Of a stretch of DNA of 64,000 bases, positions 40,498 through 48,716 are shown piece after piece. The notes under the pieces are model-generated. The model ran no database searches and had not been told where the DNA came from. It worked only from the letters and a program-made list of their open reading frames with translations. The stretch comes from Polynucleobacter sp. IMCC 30228 (GTDB taxonomy: Bacteria > Pseudomonadota > Gammaproteobacteria > Burkholderiales > Burkholderiaceae). The position numbers and the translations under genes were made by a program. The DNA lies in assembly GCF_021395205.1 (NCBI RefSeq), contig NZ_JAJVCS010000001.1, positions 62,001 through 126,000 of the forward strand. Direction: 5' to 3'. Positions within the stretch are counted from its first letter, which is position 1. Each line of letters begins with the position of its first letter.

Positions 40498-40853
40498 TTA
40501 AGGACGGCTACCGGTTGGGAAGGGCCAAGCTGCTGCAGGATTCAACGCAGTTTGCGTTGAGGCTGGGGCTGCTTTAGCCGCGGGCTTTTTTACTGCTGAG
40601 CCCGCTTTCTTCTTGGCGGCAGGTTTTTTAGTTACTTTTTTTTTGCAGCTTTCTTCTTAGCTGCTTTTTTAGCAGGCTTTTTCTTTGCAGCTTTTTTGGC
40701 GGCAGGACGCTTTTTGGCGGCAGGACGCTTCTTAGCAGCTGGACGCTTCTTAGCAGCTGGGCGCTTCTTAGCAGCTACTTTTTTCTTAGCAGCTGGGCGC
40801 TTCTTAGCAGCTACTTTTTTCTTTGCAGCAGGTTTTTTCTTGGCCATGGCCAT
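40498..40853 (-). CDS. Histone H1-like Lys/Ala-rich DNA-binding protein, with frameshift in a poly-A slippery tract
   Basis: Zero-frame reading from the ATG at 40853 (AAGGAG seven bases upstream) gives 73 aa made of PAAKKR/PAAKKK hexapeptide repeats and stops at 40632. The run just before that stop reads GCA-AAA-AAA-AAG-TAA, which contains the slippery heptamer A-AAA-AAG within nine A residues. In the -1 frame, reading continues VTKKPAAKKKAGSAVKKPAA and ends NPAAAWPFPTGSRP at 40498, in all ~118 aa. That tail has the same composition and resembles the end of Burkholderiales H1-like proteins (recalled). Whether it is programmed frameshifting, transcript slippage, a mutation or a sequencing error cannot be told. 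Likely nucleoid-associated. Confidence 0.8.
40580..40605 (-). other. Perfect 7-bp hairpin downstream of the slippery tract
   Basis: GCGGGCT and AGCCCGC (40580-40586 with 40599-40605) form a GC-rich stem with a 12-nt loop, about 29 nt downstream (transcript sense) of the A-AAA-AAG site. Frameshift-stimulating hairpins are usually closer (5-9 nt), so a role is possible but unproven. Confidence 0.45.
40700..40840 (-). repeat. 18-bp tandem repeats encoding PAAKKR units
   Basis: Near-identical 18-bp units (plus-strand core CGCTTCTTAGCAGCTGG) repeat through the histone-like gene, one hexapeptide per unit, with K/R and P/V variants. Such coding repeats expand and contract readily, which explains length variation in this protein family. 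Confidence 0.85.
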
Positions 40854-41192
40854 AGTATTACTCCTTCAATGAAGTTTAAAACGAACTTCCGATTAAGAAG
40901 ACCCGACCATTTAGCTTTGCTTTACCTTGCGGCATTGCAGAACAAACAAGCGAGCCATTCATCGGCATGCGGCCTAATACACAATGCTGCACGCTAATGA
41001 ATCTGGGAAAAAAAGCCGTAATCCTTGCAGATAACGGCTTTTTAAATAGGTTGGAGAAAAGGGGAAGAGCCTTCCACGCACCCTGTTGAAAGGGTTTTCG
41101 GAATTCTTTTAGGCTCAAATATTGGCTACTAAAACTATTCAACCGACTAATCTCCTATTCATCTGCTGAGTACGCTCACTGCAATTCAATAC
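40854..41192. other. Spacer between nrdB and the histone-like gene
   Basis: 339 bp without a convincing gene. It holds the nrdB terminator at 41008-41043 and, between that and 40853, the presumed promoter and 5' leader of the histone-like gene. I did not find a confident -35/-10 pair. An 88-codon open frame (41142-40876) crosses the terminator and looks spurious. Confidence 0.5.
41008..41043 (-). terminator. Rho-independent terminator after nrdB
   Basis: Stem AGCCGT (41014-41019) pairs with ACGGCT (41034-41039), extended by A/T pairs, with a 14-nt loop. Read leftward it is followed by a run of seven T. It lies about 150 bp beyond the nrdB stop. The T-run on the other side could make it work in both directions. 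Confidence 0.8.
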
Positions 41193-42386
41193 TTACTCCC
41201 AATTCAGCGCACCACCAGTTTGATACTCAATAACGCGGGTCTCAAAAAAGTTACGTTCTTTTTTCAGATCAATCATTTCTGACATCCATGGAAATGGATT
41301 CTCTTCATTTGGGAACATAGAGTCAAGTCCTATTTGCATACAACGACGATTACAGATGTATCGGAGGTAGCCTTTGAACATCGGCGCGTTCAATCCAAGC
41401 ACTCCTCTTGGCATCGTATCTTCGGCATATCGGTACTCTAATTCAACTGCTTTTTCAAAGATCGTTTTGATCTCATCTTTGAACGCGGAAGTCCATAACT
41501 GTGGGTTCTCCAGCTTTATTTGATTAATTAAATCAATCCCAAAATTGCAATGCATTGACTCGTCGCGCAAGATGTATTGATACTGCTCAGCAGCCCCCGT
41601 CATTTTGTTTTGACGACCCATTGCAAGTATTTGCGTAAAACCAACATAAAAGAATAAACCTTCCATTACGCAGGCAAAAACGATCAAGGAACGGAGTAAT
41701 ATTTGGTCGTTTTCTAATGTCCCAGTCTTAAATGCAGGGTCAGTTAGGACGTGAATATAGGGAATTAAGAACTCATCTTTGTCACGAATAGAAGCAATTT
41801 CGTTGTAAGCATTAAAGATTTCACCCTGATCTAAGCCTAATGATTCCACAATATATTGGTAGGCATGCGTATGAATTGCCTCTTCAAATGCCTGGCGCAA
41901 GAGGTATTGACGGCATTCTGGCGCGGTAATCTGGCGATAAGTGCCCAACACAATATTGTTAGCCGCTAATGAGTCGGCGGTAGTAAAAAAGCCCAAATTA
42001 CGCATAATAATTCTGCGTTCATCGTCGGTTAAGCCATTGGGGTCTTTCCAAAGCGCTATATCGCGATTCATATTGATCTCTTGTGGCATCCAGTGGTTGG
42101 CGCAACCGGCTAAATATTTTTCCCAAGCCCATTTATATTTAAAGGGGACTAACTGATTGACATCGGTAGTGCCATTAATTACCCGTTTATCGGCAACATT
42201 AACCCGCCGCGCTACGGCATCGTCCTTTGCCGGAATATTGACGCTATGCGTCTGCGGCGCAACCTTGGCGACCTCATCAGCTTGGTGTTGCAAAGGCTCA
42301 CTCCGTTTTACATCCACTGCTATTGGCTGAGGGGCCAAACCTGCTTTAGCTAGTGCTGGCGCTACATCCTCTTCCCAATTCAACAT
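41193..42386 (-). CDS. nrdB: Ribonucleoside-diphosphate reductase beta subunit (class Ia)
   Basis: 397 aa. The diiron ligands sit in conserved stretches: [17 protein letters not shown] and [18 protein letters not shown]. The N-terminal ~70 residues are a variable Pro/Val-rich extension. C-terminal GGALNWE is close to the NrdA-docking tail. It holds the tyrosyl-radical/diiron centre that activates NrdA. 42 bp after nrdA. Confidence 0.96.
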   Translation of the reverse strand: MLNWEEDVAPALAKAGLAPQPIAVDVKRSEPLQHQADEVAKVAPQTHSVNIPAKDDAVARRVNVADKRVINGTTDVNQLVPFKYKWAWEKYLAGCANHWMPQEINMNRDIALWKDPNGLTDDERRIIMRNLGFFTTADSLAANNIVLGTYRQITAPECRQYLLRQAFEEAIHTHAYQYIVESLGLDQGEIFNAYNEIASIRDKDEFLIPYIHVLTDPAFKTGTLENDQILLRSLIVFACVMEGLFFYVGFTQILAMGRQNKMTGAAEQYQYILRDESMHCNFGIDLINQIKLENPQLWTSAFKDEIKTIFEKAVELEYRYAEDTMPRGVLGLNAPMFKGYLRYICNRRCMQIGLDSMFPNEENPFPWMSEMIDLKKERNFFETRVIEYQTGGALNWE

Positions 42387-42428
42387 ACGCTTCTCCTTAA
42401 TACTTTCATACTTGTTGTAAGTTGCAAC

Positions 42429-45407
42429 TTACTGACAAGCTTCACATTCATCAAATCCTGCATCACCAGGTCGCATCGTGCAAGCCGGACCATCGGTGGC
42501 AAGAGCATTATTCGCACTCGCTGCCGCATCAGTTCCAGCGACGCCACCGCCACTTGAAACAGAATTCAGTTGACCGCTAGCTACGGTAGATTTTTCAACG
42601 TGGGTGGCGGCCATGGTACGCAAGTAGTAGGTGGTTTTCAGGCCACGCAACCAAGCTAACTTATAAGTGTCATCGAGCTTCTTGCCCGAAGCGCCGCCCA
42701 TATAGATATTGAGCGATTGCGCTTGATCAATCCATTTTTGACGACGCGACGCAGCTTCCACTAACCAGCTTGGCTCGACCTCAAAAGCGGTAGCATATAA
42801 ATCGCGTAAATCTTGGGGTACGCGATCAATTTTCGATAAGGTGCCATCAAAATATTTCAAATCGGCAATCATGACCTCATCCCATAAGCCACGATCTTTT
42901 AGGTCGCGCACCAAGTACTCGTTCACCACCGTAAATTCGCCCGATAAATTCGACTTCACAAACAAATTTTGGAAGGTCGGCTCAATGCAAGCCGATACGC
43001 CAATAATGTTAGAAATCGTTGCCGTTGGCGCAATTGCTACGCAATTCGAGTTGCGCATCCCATGTTGCTTAATTTTGCTGCGCAGACCATCCCAGTTCAG
43101 CGTCGAGGACATGTTTACCTCAACATACCCACCACGCTCTTCAGCCAATAGGCGCACTGAGTCTTGCGGCAGAATGCCACGATCCCATAAAGAACCCGTA
43201 TAGGTACTATAGGTGCCCCGTTCTTCAGCTAATTCACTCGATGCTTGGTAAGCGTAGTAACACACCGCCTCCATCGAGCTATCGGCAAATTGCACGGCCT
43301 GCTCGCTGGCATACGGAATTCGCTGCATGTGTAAGCAGTCTTGAAAACCCATAATGCCCAAACCGACTGGACGGTGCTTTAAATTGGAATTGCGCGCCTT
43401 AGCTACAGCATAGTAGTTAATGTCGATGACGTTATCCAACATGCGCATCGCCGTACGGATTGTTTTTTGTAGCTTAGCATGATCTAAAACCAGTTTGCCA
43501 TTGGCATCGCTGATCATGTGGGCCGTTAAGTTGACTGAACCTAAGTTACAAACTGCAATTTCAGTCTCATTCGTATTCAGAGTTATCTCCGTACATAAAT
43601 TCGACGAATGCACTACGCCAACATGCTGCTGGGGGCTACGAATATTACAGGGATCTTTAAATGTAATCCAGGGATGCCCGGTTTCAAACAACATACCCAA
43701 CATCTTGCGCCAGAGTTGTTGCGCAGGAATTTTACGACTTGGCTTGAGCTCGCCACGTTCGGCTTTTTGCTCATACGCAACATAAGCTGTCTCAAAGGCT
43801 TTGCCAAACTTATCATGTAAATCAGGGGTATTCGAGGGTGAGAATAAAGTCCAATCGCCATTCTCCATCACCCGTTTCATAAATAAATCTGGAATCCAAT
43901 TCGAGGTATTCATGTCGTGCGTACGGCGGCGATCATCGCCCGTATTTTTGCGTAACTCTAAAAACTCTTCGATATCTAAATGCCAAGTTTCTAAATAGGC
44001 ACACACAGCCCCCTTACGCTTACCACCCTGATTGACTGCGACAGCAGTATCATTCACCACTTTCAAAAACGGTACAACGCCTTGTGACTTACCATTGGTG
44101 CCTTTAATGTGGCTTCCTAGGGCGCGTACATTAGTCCAGTCATTGCCTAAACCACCAGCAAATTTAGAGAGCAAGGCATTTTCTTTGAGCGCCTCGTAAA
44201 TGCCATCTAAGTCATCATCTACCGTAGTGAGATAACAGCTTGATAGTTGGGGGCGGGTCGTTGCCGAATTAAATAAAGTCGGGGTACTCGACATAAAATC
44301 AAAGGTTGACAGAATTTCATAAAATTCAATTGCGCGCCGTTCGCGATCTAGTTCATTGAGAGCCAAGCCCATCGCAACACGCATAAAAAACGCTTGCGGC
44401 ATTTCTATGCGGTGGTCTTCAATATGCAAGAAATAGCGGTCATACAGTGTTTGCAAACCCAAATAGTTAAATTGCAAATCGCGATCAGCATTTAGCGCTG
44501 CCGATAATCGGGTTAAGTCATACTCCAGCAAACGGGGATCCAGTAATTCGGCATCAATTCCTTGGCGAATATATTTAGGGAAATAATTTGGGTACTCCGC
44601 TTGCATATCCCCCTGTAATACTTCACGTCCCAAAATTTCTTTGCGGATCACGTGCATTAGTATGCGTGCCGTCACGGGGCTATAGGCAGGATCTTTTTCA
44701 ATTAAGGTGCGCGCCGCCAAAATTGCAGAGTCATATACTTGCGTTAAAGGTACGCCATCGTATAAATTTTTAATCGTTTCGGTAATGATTGGGCTAGCGT
44801 CAAGATGATTACCCAAACCCTCGCACGCGGCCTCAATAATCGTGCGTAAAGCACCCATATCTAGCGGTCGCGAAACGCCCTCGTCCATAACTTGCAGAAT
44901 TGGGGGTGCTGATTCTGCTTGACCTTTTGCCTCTGTCGTTAAAACCTGCTGCGAGGCGCGTTCTTGATTGCGCTTTTCACGGTAAAGCACGTAGGATCGC
45001 GCCACATTATGCTCACCACCCCGCATCAATGCTAGCTCGACCTGATCTTGAATATCTTCAATATGAAAAGTTCCGCCATTGGGGCGACTGCGCAACAAGG
45101 CACGCACAACAACGCTCGTTAATTGCTCAACTTGCTCGCGAACCCGTGCCGAGGCTGCGCCCTGCCCACCATTAACTGCCAAAAATGCTTTTGTCACAGC
45201 GATGGCAATTTTAGATGGCTCAAATGCGACCACAGAACCGTTGCGCCGAATAATTTTGTAATCGGATAATTGGGTCGTCTGACCCGCCCCAACCCCACCC
45301 GCCATAAAGCCTGCTGAGGGCGTTTGGCTGATTGGGGCCCCAGGATTCAGGCCTGTCGTTTGGGTGTTAGAAGCCAAACCAGCCGCTTGTGGGTTTGCGT
45401 AAGACAT
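42429..45407 (-). CDS. nrdA: Ribonucleoside-diphosphate reductase alpha subunit (class Ia)
   Basis: About 992 aa from the ATG at 45407, which has AGGAG seven bases upstream; an open frame to 45449 is not needed. An N-terminal ATP-cone begins DYKIIRRNGSVVAFEPSKIA, giving allosteric activity control. Catalytic-core markers are SCYLTTVDDDLDGIYEALK, NLCTEITLNTNETEIAVCNL and APTATISNIIGVSACIEP. The C-terminal CEAC pair shuttles electrons. Makes dNDPs from NDPs. Behind an NrdR-type operator. Confidence 0.97.
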   Translation of the reverse strand: MSYANPQAAGLASNTQTTGLNPGAPISQTPSAGFMAGGVGAGQTTQLSDYKIIRRNGSVVAFEPSKIAIAVTKAFLAVNGGQGAASARVREQVEQLTSVVVRALLRSRPNGGTFHIEDIQDQVELALMRGGEHNVARSYVLYREKRNQERASQQVLTTEAKGQAESAPPILQVMDEGVSRPLDMGALRTIIEAACEGLGNHLDASPIITETIKNLYDGVPLTQVYDSAILAARTLIEKDPAYSPVTARILMHVIRKEILGREVLQGDMQAEYPNYFPKYIRQGIDAELLDPRLLEYDLTRLSAALNADRDLQFNYLGLQTLYDRYFLHIEDHRIEMPQAFFMRVAMGLALNELDRERRAIEFYEILSTFDFMSSTPTLFNSATTRPQLSSCYLTTVDDDLDGIYEALKENALLSKFAGGLGNDWTNVRALGSHIKGTNGKSQGVVPFLKVVNDTAVAVNQGGKRKGAVCAYLETWHLDIEEFLELRKNTGDDRRRTHDMNTSNWIPDLFMKRVMENGDWTLFSPSNTPDLHDKFGKAFETAYVAYEQKAERGELKPSRKIPAQQLWRKMLGMLFETGHPWITFKDPCNIRSPQQHVGVVHSSNLCTEITLNTNETEIAVCNLGSVNLTAHMISDANGKLVLDHAKLQKTIRTAMRMLDNVIDINYYAVAKARNSNLKHRPVGLGIMGFQDCLHMQRIPYASEQAVQFADSSMEAVCYYAYQASSELAEERGTYSTYTGSLWDRGILPQDSVRLLAEERGGYVEVNMSSTLNWDGLRSKIKQHGMRNSNCVAIAPTATISNIIGVSACIEPTFQNLFVKSNLSGEFTVVNEYLVRDLKDRGLWDEVMIADLKYFDGTLSKIDRVPQDLRDLYATAFEVEPSWLVEAASRRQKWIDQAQSLNIYMGGASGKKLDDTYKLAWLRGLKTTYYLRTMAATHVEKSTVASGQLNSVSSGGGVAGTDAAASANNALATDGPACTMRPGDAGFDECEACQ

Positions 45408-45492
45408 AGAACTCCTAGACTCTAATAGGGTAAAAAGGGTTAAATTCAATCAATACAGGGCTTCGGCAGCTATCTGCTGTGCATCGCTTAAA

Positions 45493-45508
45493 ATACTAGA
45501 TCTAGTGT
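45493..45508 (-). promoter_or_regulatory. NrdR box 1 (promoter-distal half of operator)
   Basis: ATACTAGATCTAGTGT is a near-perfect palindrome matching the 16-bp NrdR consensus (ACACTATATATAGTGT type). It begins exactly 31 bp from the second box, the three-turn spacing typical of NrdR operators. It lies about 86 bp upstream of the nrdA ATG. Confidence 0.85.
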
Positions 45509-45523
45509 TTTAAGCACTTATTG

Positions 45524-45539
45524 ACACTAAGTATAGGGA
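45524..45539 (-). promoter_or_regulatory. NrdR box 2 overlapping the nrdA -10 element
   Basis: ACACTAAGTATAGGGA matches the left half and centre of the NrdR consensus, 31 bp from box 1. The -10 element of the predicted nrdA promoter lies inside it, so NrdR binding would block RNA polymerase. NrdR itself is not encoded in this window. Confidence 0.78.
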
Positions 45540-45558
45540 ATTATTTCATCTTTGATAA
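45530..45558 (-). promoter_or_regulatory. Predicted sigma70 promoter of nrdAB
   Basis: On the minus strand TTATCA (45558-45553) and TATACT (45535-45530) are separated by 17 bp. The -10 matches five of six consensus bases and the -35 four of six. Its overlap with NrdR box 2 supports the assignment. Confidence 0.65.
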
Positions 45559-45674
45559 GCTTTTTCTCACAATTTTTTGTCAGGGTTTTCCTTAGGTCTA
45601 TCGATTTTTATAGTGCTGATCCCCCATGTAGTTATGTAAGCTAGTGCTCACATATAAACAAACAATGGAGTTAA

Positions 45675-46460
45675 TTAGGCTCGAAACTCTAGACCAAAGG
45701 GCAGCTGATCTTGCAGCAAATGATTTTCGCGTTGTAGTCGCTGCCAATCAAAATGCCTGCCGGGGTCCACTTTTCGCTTTGGTGCTACGTCGCTATGGCC
45801 GGCAAAGCTTAAATGAGTGTAGGCGTTGCCAAGTACTTTAATCAGTTGTGCTAAAGCAACATATTGCGCATCTGTAAAGGCGGTTTCGCCGTCACCTTCT
45901 AACTCCACGCCAATAGCAAAATCGTTGCATTGCTTGCGCCCCAAAAAATCGGATTCTCCCGCATGCCATGCGCGTTGCTGTACCGAAACAAATTGGCTAA
46001 TCAATCCATTGCGCTCGATCAAAAAATGACTTGAGACTTTTTGTGCAGCAATTTCGGCAAAATAGGGATGCGCAGTAGGGTCGAGCTTATTTTGAAAAAA
46101 ATCACCAATGTAATTTTGTCCAAATTGCCCTGGCGGCAAGCTAATATGGTGAATTAAAACTAATTCAGGTTGTATTCCAGTAGGTCGGGCGTCGAAGTTC
46201 GGTGAAGGGCGCCAGCGTGCCAGTCCATACCATCCCGCTGGGTCCATCTCATTGCAATGCGCACTACAACAATAGAAACGCTGCTCCCGCTCTAGACAAT
46301 CTTGGGCAGGCAGATGCACCCCACAATAGGCACAGGGAACAATTGGTAGTGGCTCGGTAATACGGGGTGGGGCTGGAACAGGGGCAGCAGCGAGTTTAGG
46401 CCTCTTCAACCAGAAATAAAACAAGGCCGCCACGGCGCCGAGAAGAACCCATTTCAGCAT
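45675..46460 (-). CDS. ampD: Zinc-finger membrane segment fused to AmpD-type N-acetylmuramoyl-L-alanine amidase
   Basis: 261 aa from the ATG at 46460 (MLKWVLLGAVAALFYFWLKR). Residues 1-~18 form a membrane helix; 43-69 hold CAYCGVHLPAQDCLERE and FYCCSAHC, a small zinc-finger like the PP0621 family, normally a separate gene. From ~80 to the end it is an AmpD amidase: ELVLIHHISLPPGQFG with zinc His, IGVELEGDGETAFTDAQY, and FAGHSDVAPKRKVDPGRHFD with the second His and Asp. AmpD cleaves anhydromuropeptides during recycling and is normally cytoplasmic; this fusion suggests a membrane-tethered form. Starts 4 bp after the ccsA-like stop. Confidence 0.88.
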   Translation of the reverse strand: MLKWVLLGAVAALFYFWLKRPKLAAAPVPAPPRITEPLPIVPCAYCGVHLPAQDCLEREQRFYCCSAHCNEMDPAGWYGLARWRPSPNFDARPTGIQPELVLIHHISLPPGQFGQNYIGDFFQNKLDPTAHPYFAEIAAQKVSSHFLIERNGLISQFVSVQQRAWHAGESDFLGRKQCNDFAIGVELEGDGETAFTDAQYVALAQLIKVLGNAYTHLSFAGHSDVAPKRKVDPGRHFDWQRLQRENHLLQDQLPFGLEFRA

Positions 46461-46464
46461 GGGG

Positions 46465-47313
46465 TTAAAGCCGATGCAAAATAACTTCGAGCACAAAGCG
46501 GCTACCTACATATGCCAACAGGAGCGCCGCAAAGCCCCACAAGACCCAACGCAATGCCGAGCGACCTCTAAGGCCGACCCGCAAACGCGCCACAATTAAC
46601 CCGCCGAATAGTAACCACGAGGCAAAAGCAAAAATCGTTTTATGATCGAATACCACTGGCTTACCAAATAAGGTTTCAGAAAAAAAGATGCCAGAGAAAA
46701 TCGTCAAACTTAATAATGCAAAGCCAAAATAAATTAAATTAAACAGTAAATTTTCCATGGTTAATAATGGTGGCAAACCTTCTAACCAATGCGCTAAGCG
46801 ACTATCAGGCGCATAAGCCAAGGTGCGCCGTATTGCACGATCTTGCACCTCCATTAACACTGCCATCATCGCCGCCAAGGTCAGTAGACCGACGGCAATC
46901 GTCGCCACTATAAAATGGGCTTTAAACCAGGGGTCAGCTACCGCGCGGGGCGAGATCAAGGTTCCAGGAAATAAAATGGGCAAAAATGCACACAGCATCG
47001 CAAATACCAACACCATTAAGCGCAAGCTAGCGATTGGCAAATACCAACTTTGTAACCAATAAAATAAGAGCCCGACCCATGCCATTAATGAGAGGTCTTG
47101 GGCAAAACCAAAAATAAATCCTGCGGGCGTAAAGACAGAATCGTGCAAATAGATCCCCTGAATCATCAGACTTAATAAAATCAAGGTTTGGACAAGCAAG
47201 GTAAATGTCCATGTTTCAGGACGAGAGCGCGGCCGCCAGCTTAAAACCACCAATAAACCAAGATAAAGTAAGGATGGCAGCCATGCGCTACTTGGGTAAT
47301 CTAAAATCGACAT
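46465..47313 (-). CDS. CcsA/YpjD-like cytochrome c assembly protein
   Basis: 282 aa with about eight membrane helices. A WALLFYWLQ-type region, FKAHFIVATIAVGLLTLAAM and FDHKTIFAFASWLLFGGL with conserved His fit the CcsA/HemX family involved in haem handling. The gene order ffh/ccsA/ampD is common in Burkholderiales. Its start is only 20 bp from the divergent ffh start, so promoters must lie inside neighbouring coding sequence. Confidence 0.85.
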   Translation of the reverse strand: MSILDYPSSAWLPSLLYLGLLVVLSWRPRSRPETWTFTLLVQTLILLSLMIQGIYLHDSVFTPAGFIFGFAQDLSLMAWVGLLFYWLQSWYLPIASLRLMVLVFAMLCAFLPILFPGTLISPRAVADPWFKAHFIVATIAVGLLTLAAMMAVLMEVQDRAIRRTLAYAPDSRLAHWLEGLPPLLTMENLLFNLIYFGFALLSLTIFSGIFFSETLFGKPVVFDHKTIFAFASWLLFGGLIVARLRVGLRGRSALRWVLWGFAALLLAYVGSRFVLEVILHRL

Positions 47314-47333
47314 AACTAAAGTCTAATCGATAA

Positions 47334-48716
47334 ATGCTCAACAACCTCACCGATCGCCTTTCTCGCGTTGTTAAAACGATGCGGGGCCAAGCTCGCCTGA
47401 CAGAAAGTAATACCGCCGAGATGCTGCGGGAAATCCGCTTAGCCCTGCTAGAGGCAGATGTCGCGCTGCCGGTGGTAAAAACCTTGCTTGAACAAATTAA
47501 AGTGCAGGCCTTGGGTGAAGCCGTCATAGGTAGTCTAAGTCCTGGTCAGGCGCTAGTAGGTGTTGTACAACGTGAATTGACCCAAGCGATGCAGGGCAAT
47601 TTAAATGACAGTGGCGAGCTGAATTTGGCCACCCAACCCCCTGCAGTGATTTTGCTGGCGGGCCTGCAGGGCGCAGGTAAAACTACTTCGGTCGGTAAGT
47701 TAGCGAAATGGCTGCATGAGAAAAAGAAAAAAAAGGTGCTGACTGTTTCTTGCGACATTTATCGTCCTGCTGCCATTCAACAACTGCAAACAGTTAGCGC
47801 TCAAGTTGGCGTTGAATTTTTCCCCAGCTCGGTTGATCAACGCCCTGAAGTCATTGCTTTAGCTGCCCTCGATTGGGCCAAACGGCATTACTTTGACGTC
47901 CTCATTGTTGACACTGCTGGGCGCTTAGGCATTGATGCTGAGTTGATGGCAGAAATTCGTAACTTACATACTCAACTTAAACCGATTGAAACCCTTTTTG
48001 TTGTCGATGCCATGCTGGGTCAAGATGCTGTAAACACTGCCAAAGCCTTTCATGAGGCCCTGCCACTCACAGGCGTCATTTTGACTAAGCTTGACGGTGA
48101 TGCTCGCGGAGGTGCGGCGCTCTCGGTGCGAGGCGTGACTGGCGTACCGCTCAAATTTATTGGTGTTGCTGAAAAAATGGATGGTCTTGAGCCATTTGAT
48201 GCGGCACGCATGGCAAATCGCATTCTAGGCATGGGCGATATTCTGGCCTTAGTTGAACAAGCCCAAGAGCATGTTGATATTGCTAAAGCAGAAAAGTTAG
48301 CTAGCAAAATTCAAAAGGGGGGATTTGATTTAAATGACTTTCGCGCGCAAATTAGCCAAATGCAACAGATGGGCGGTATGGCCAATATGATGGATAAACT
48401 CCCAAGTCATTTAACCCAAGCTACCAATAAAGCAAATCTAGGGCAAGCCGATGCGCAGATAAAACGCATGCAAGGCATGATCGATAGCATGACCGCCAAA
48501 GAACGCAATAAGCCCGAATTACTCAAAGCCAGTAGAAAAAGGCGTATTGCTACTGGCGCTGGGGTGCAAGTGCAAGAGGTCAACCGCCTCTTAGCCCAAT
48601 TTGAACAAATGCAAACCATGATGAAGCAATTTAAAGGCGGCAAAATGGCCCGCATGATGGGATCAATGGCAGCCCGGGGAGCCGCTAAAGGCTTAGGTGG
48701 TTTGTTTAAGAAATAA
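47334..48716 (+). CDS. ffh: Signal recognition particle protein Ffh
   Basis: 460 aa SRP GTPase. G1 loop [18 protein letters not shown] from residue 110, [35 protein letters not shown], and a methionine-rich M domain ending [12 protein letters not shown] for 4.5S RNA and signal-peptide binding. Its last 24 bp overlap the convergent proS gene. Confidence 0.97.
   Translation: MLNNLTDRLSRVVKTMRGQARLTESNTAEMLREIRLALLEADVALPVVKTLLEQIKVQALGEAVIGSLSPGQALVGVVQRELTQAMQGNLNDSGELNLATQPPAVILLAGLQGAGKTTSVGKLAKWLHEKKKKKVLTVSCDIYRPAAIQQLQTVSAQVGVEFFPSSVDQRPEVIALAALDWAKRHYFDVLIVDTAGRLGIDAELMAEIRNLHTQLKPIETLFVVDAMLGQDAVNTAKAFHEALPLTGVILTKLDGDARGGAALSVRGVTGVPLKFIGVAEKMDGLEPFDAARMANRILGMGDILALVEQAQEHVDIAKAEKLASKIQKGGFDLNDFRAQISQMQQMGGMANMMDKLPSHLTQATNKANLGQADAQIKRMQGMIDSMTAKERNKPELLKASRKRRIATGAGVQVQEVNRLLAQFEQMQTMMKQFKGGKMARMMGSMAARGAAKGLGGLFKK

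Noticed and set aside
40700..40840. Regular repeats that could suggest a CRISPR-like array
   Set aside because: The 18-bp units are contiguous without spacers and encode PAAKKR hexapeptides in frame.
40876..41142. 88-codon open frame upstream of the histone-like gene (minus strand), TTG start with GGAG nearby
   Set aside because: It runs straight through the strong nrdB terminator hairpin, has low-information sequence and no recognisable domain.
45644..45841. Plus-strand frame beginning upstream of the AmpD fusion
   Set aside because: It is antisense to the conserved AmpD C-terminus and has no domain.
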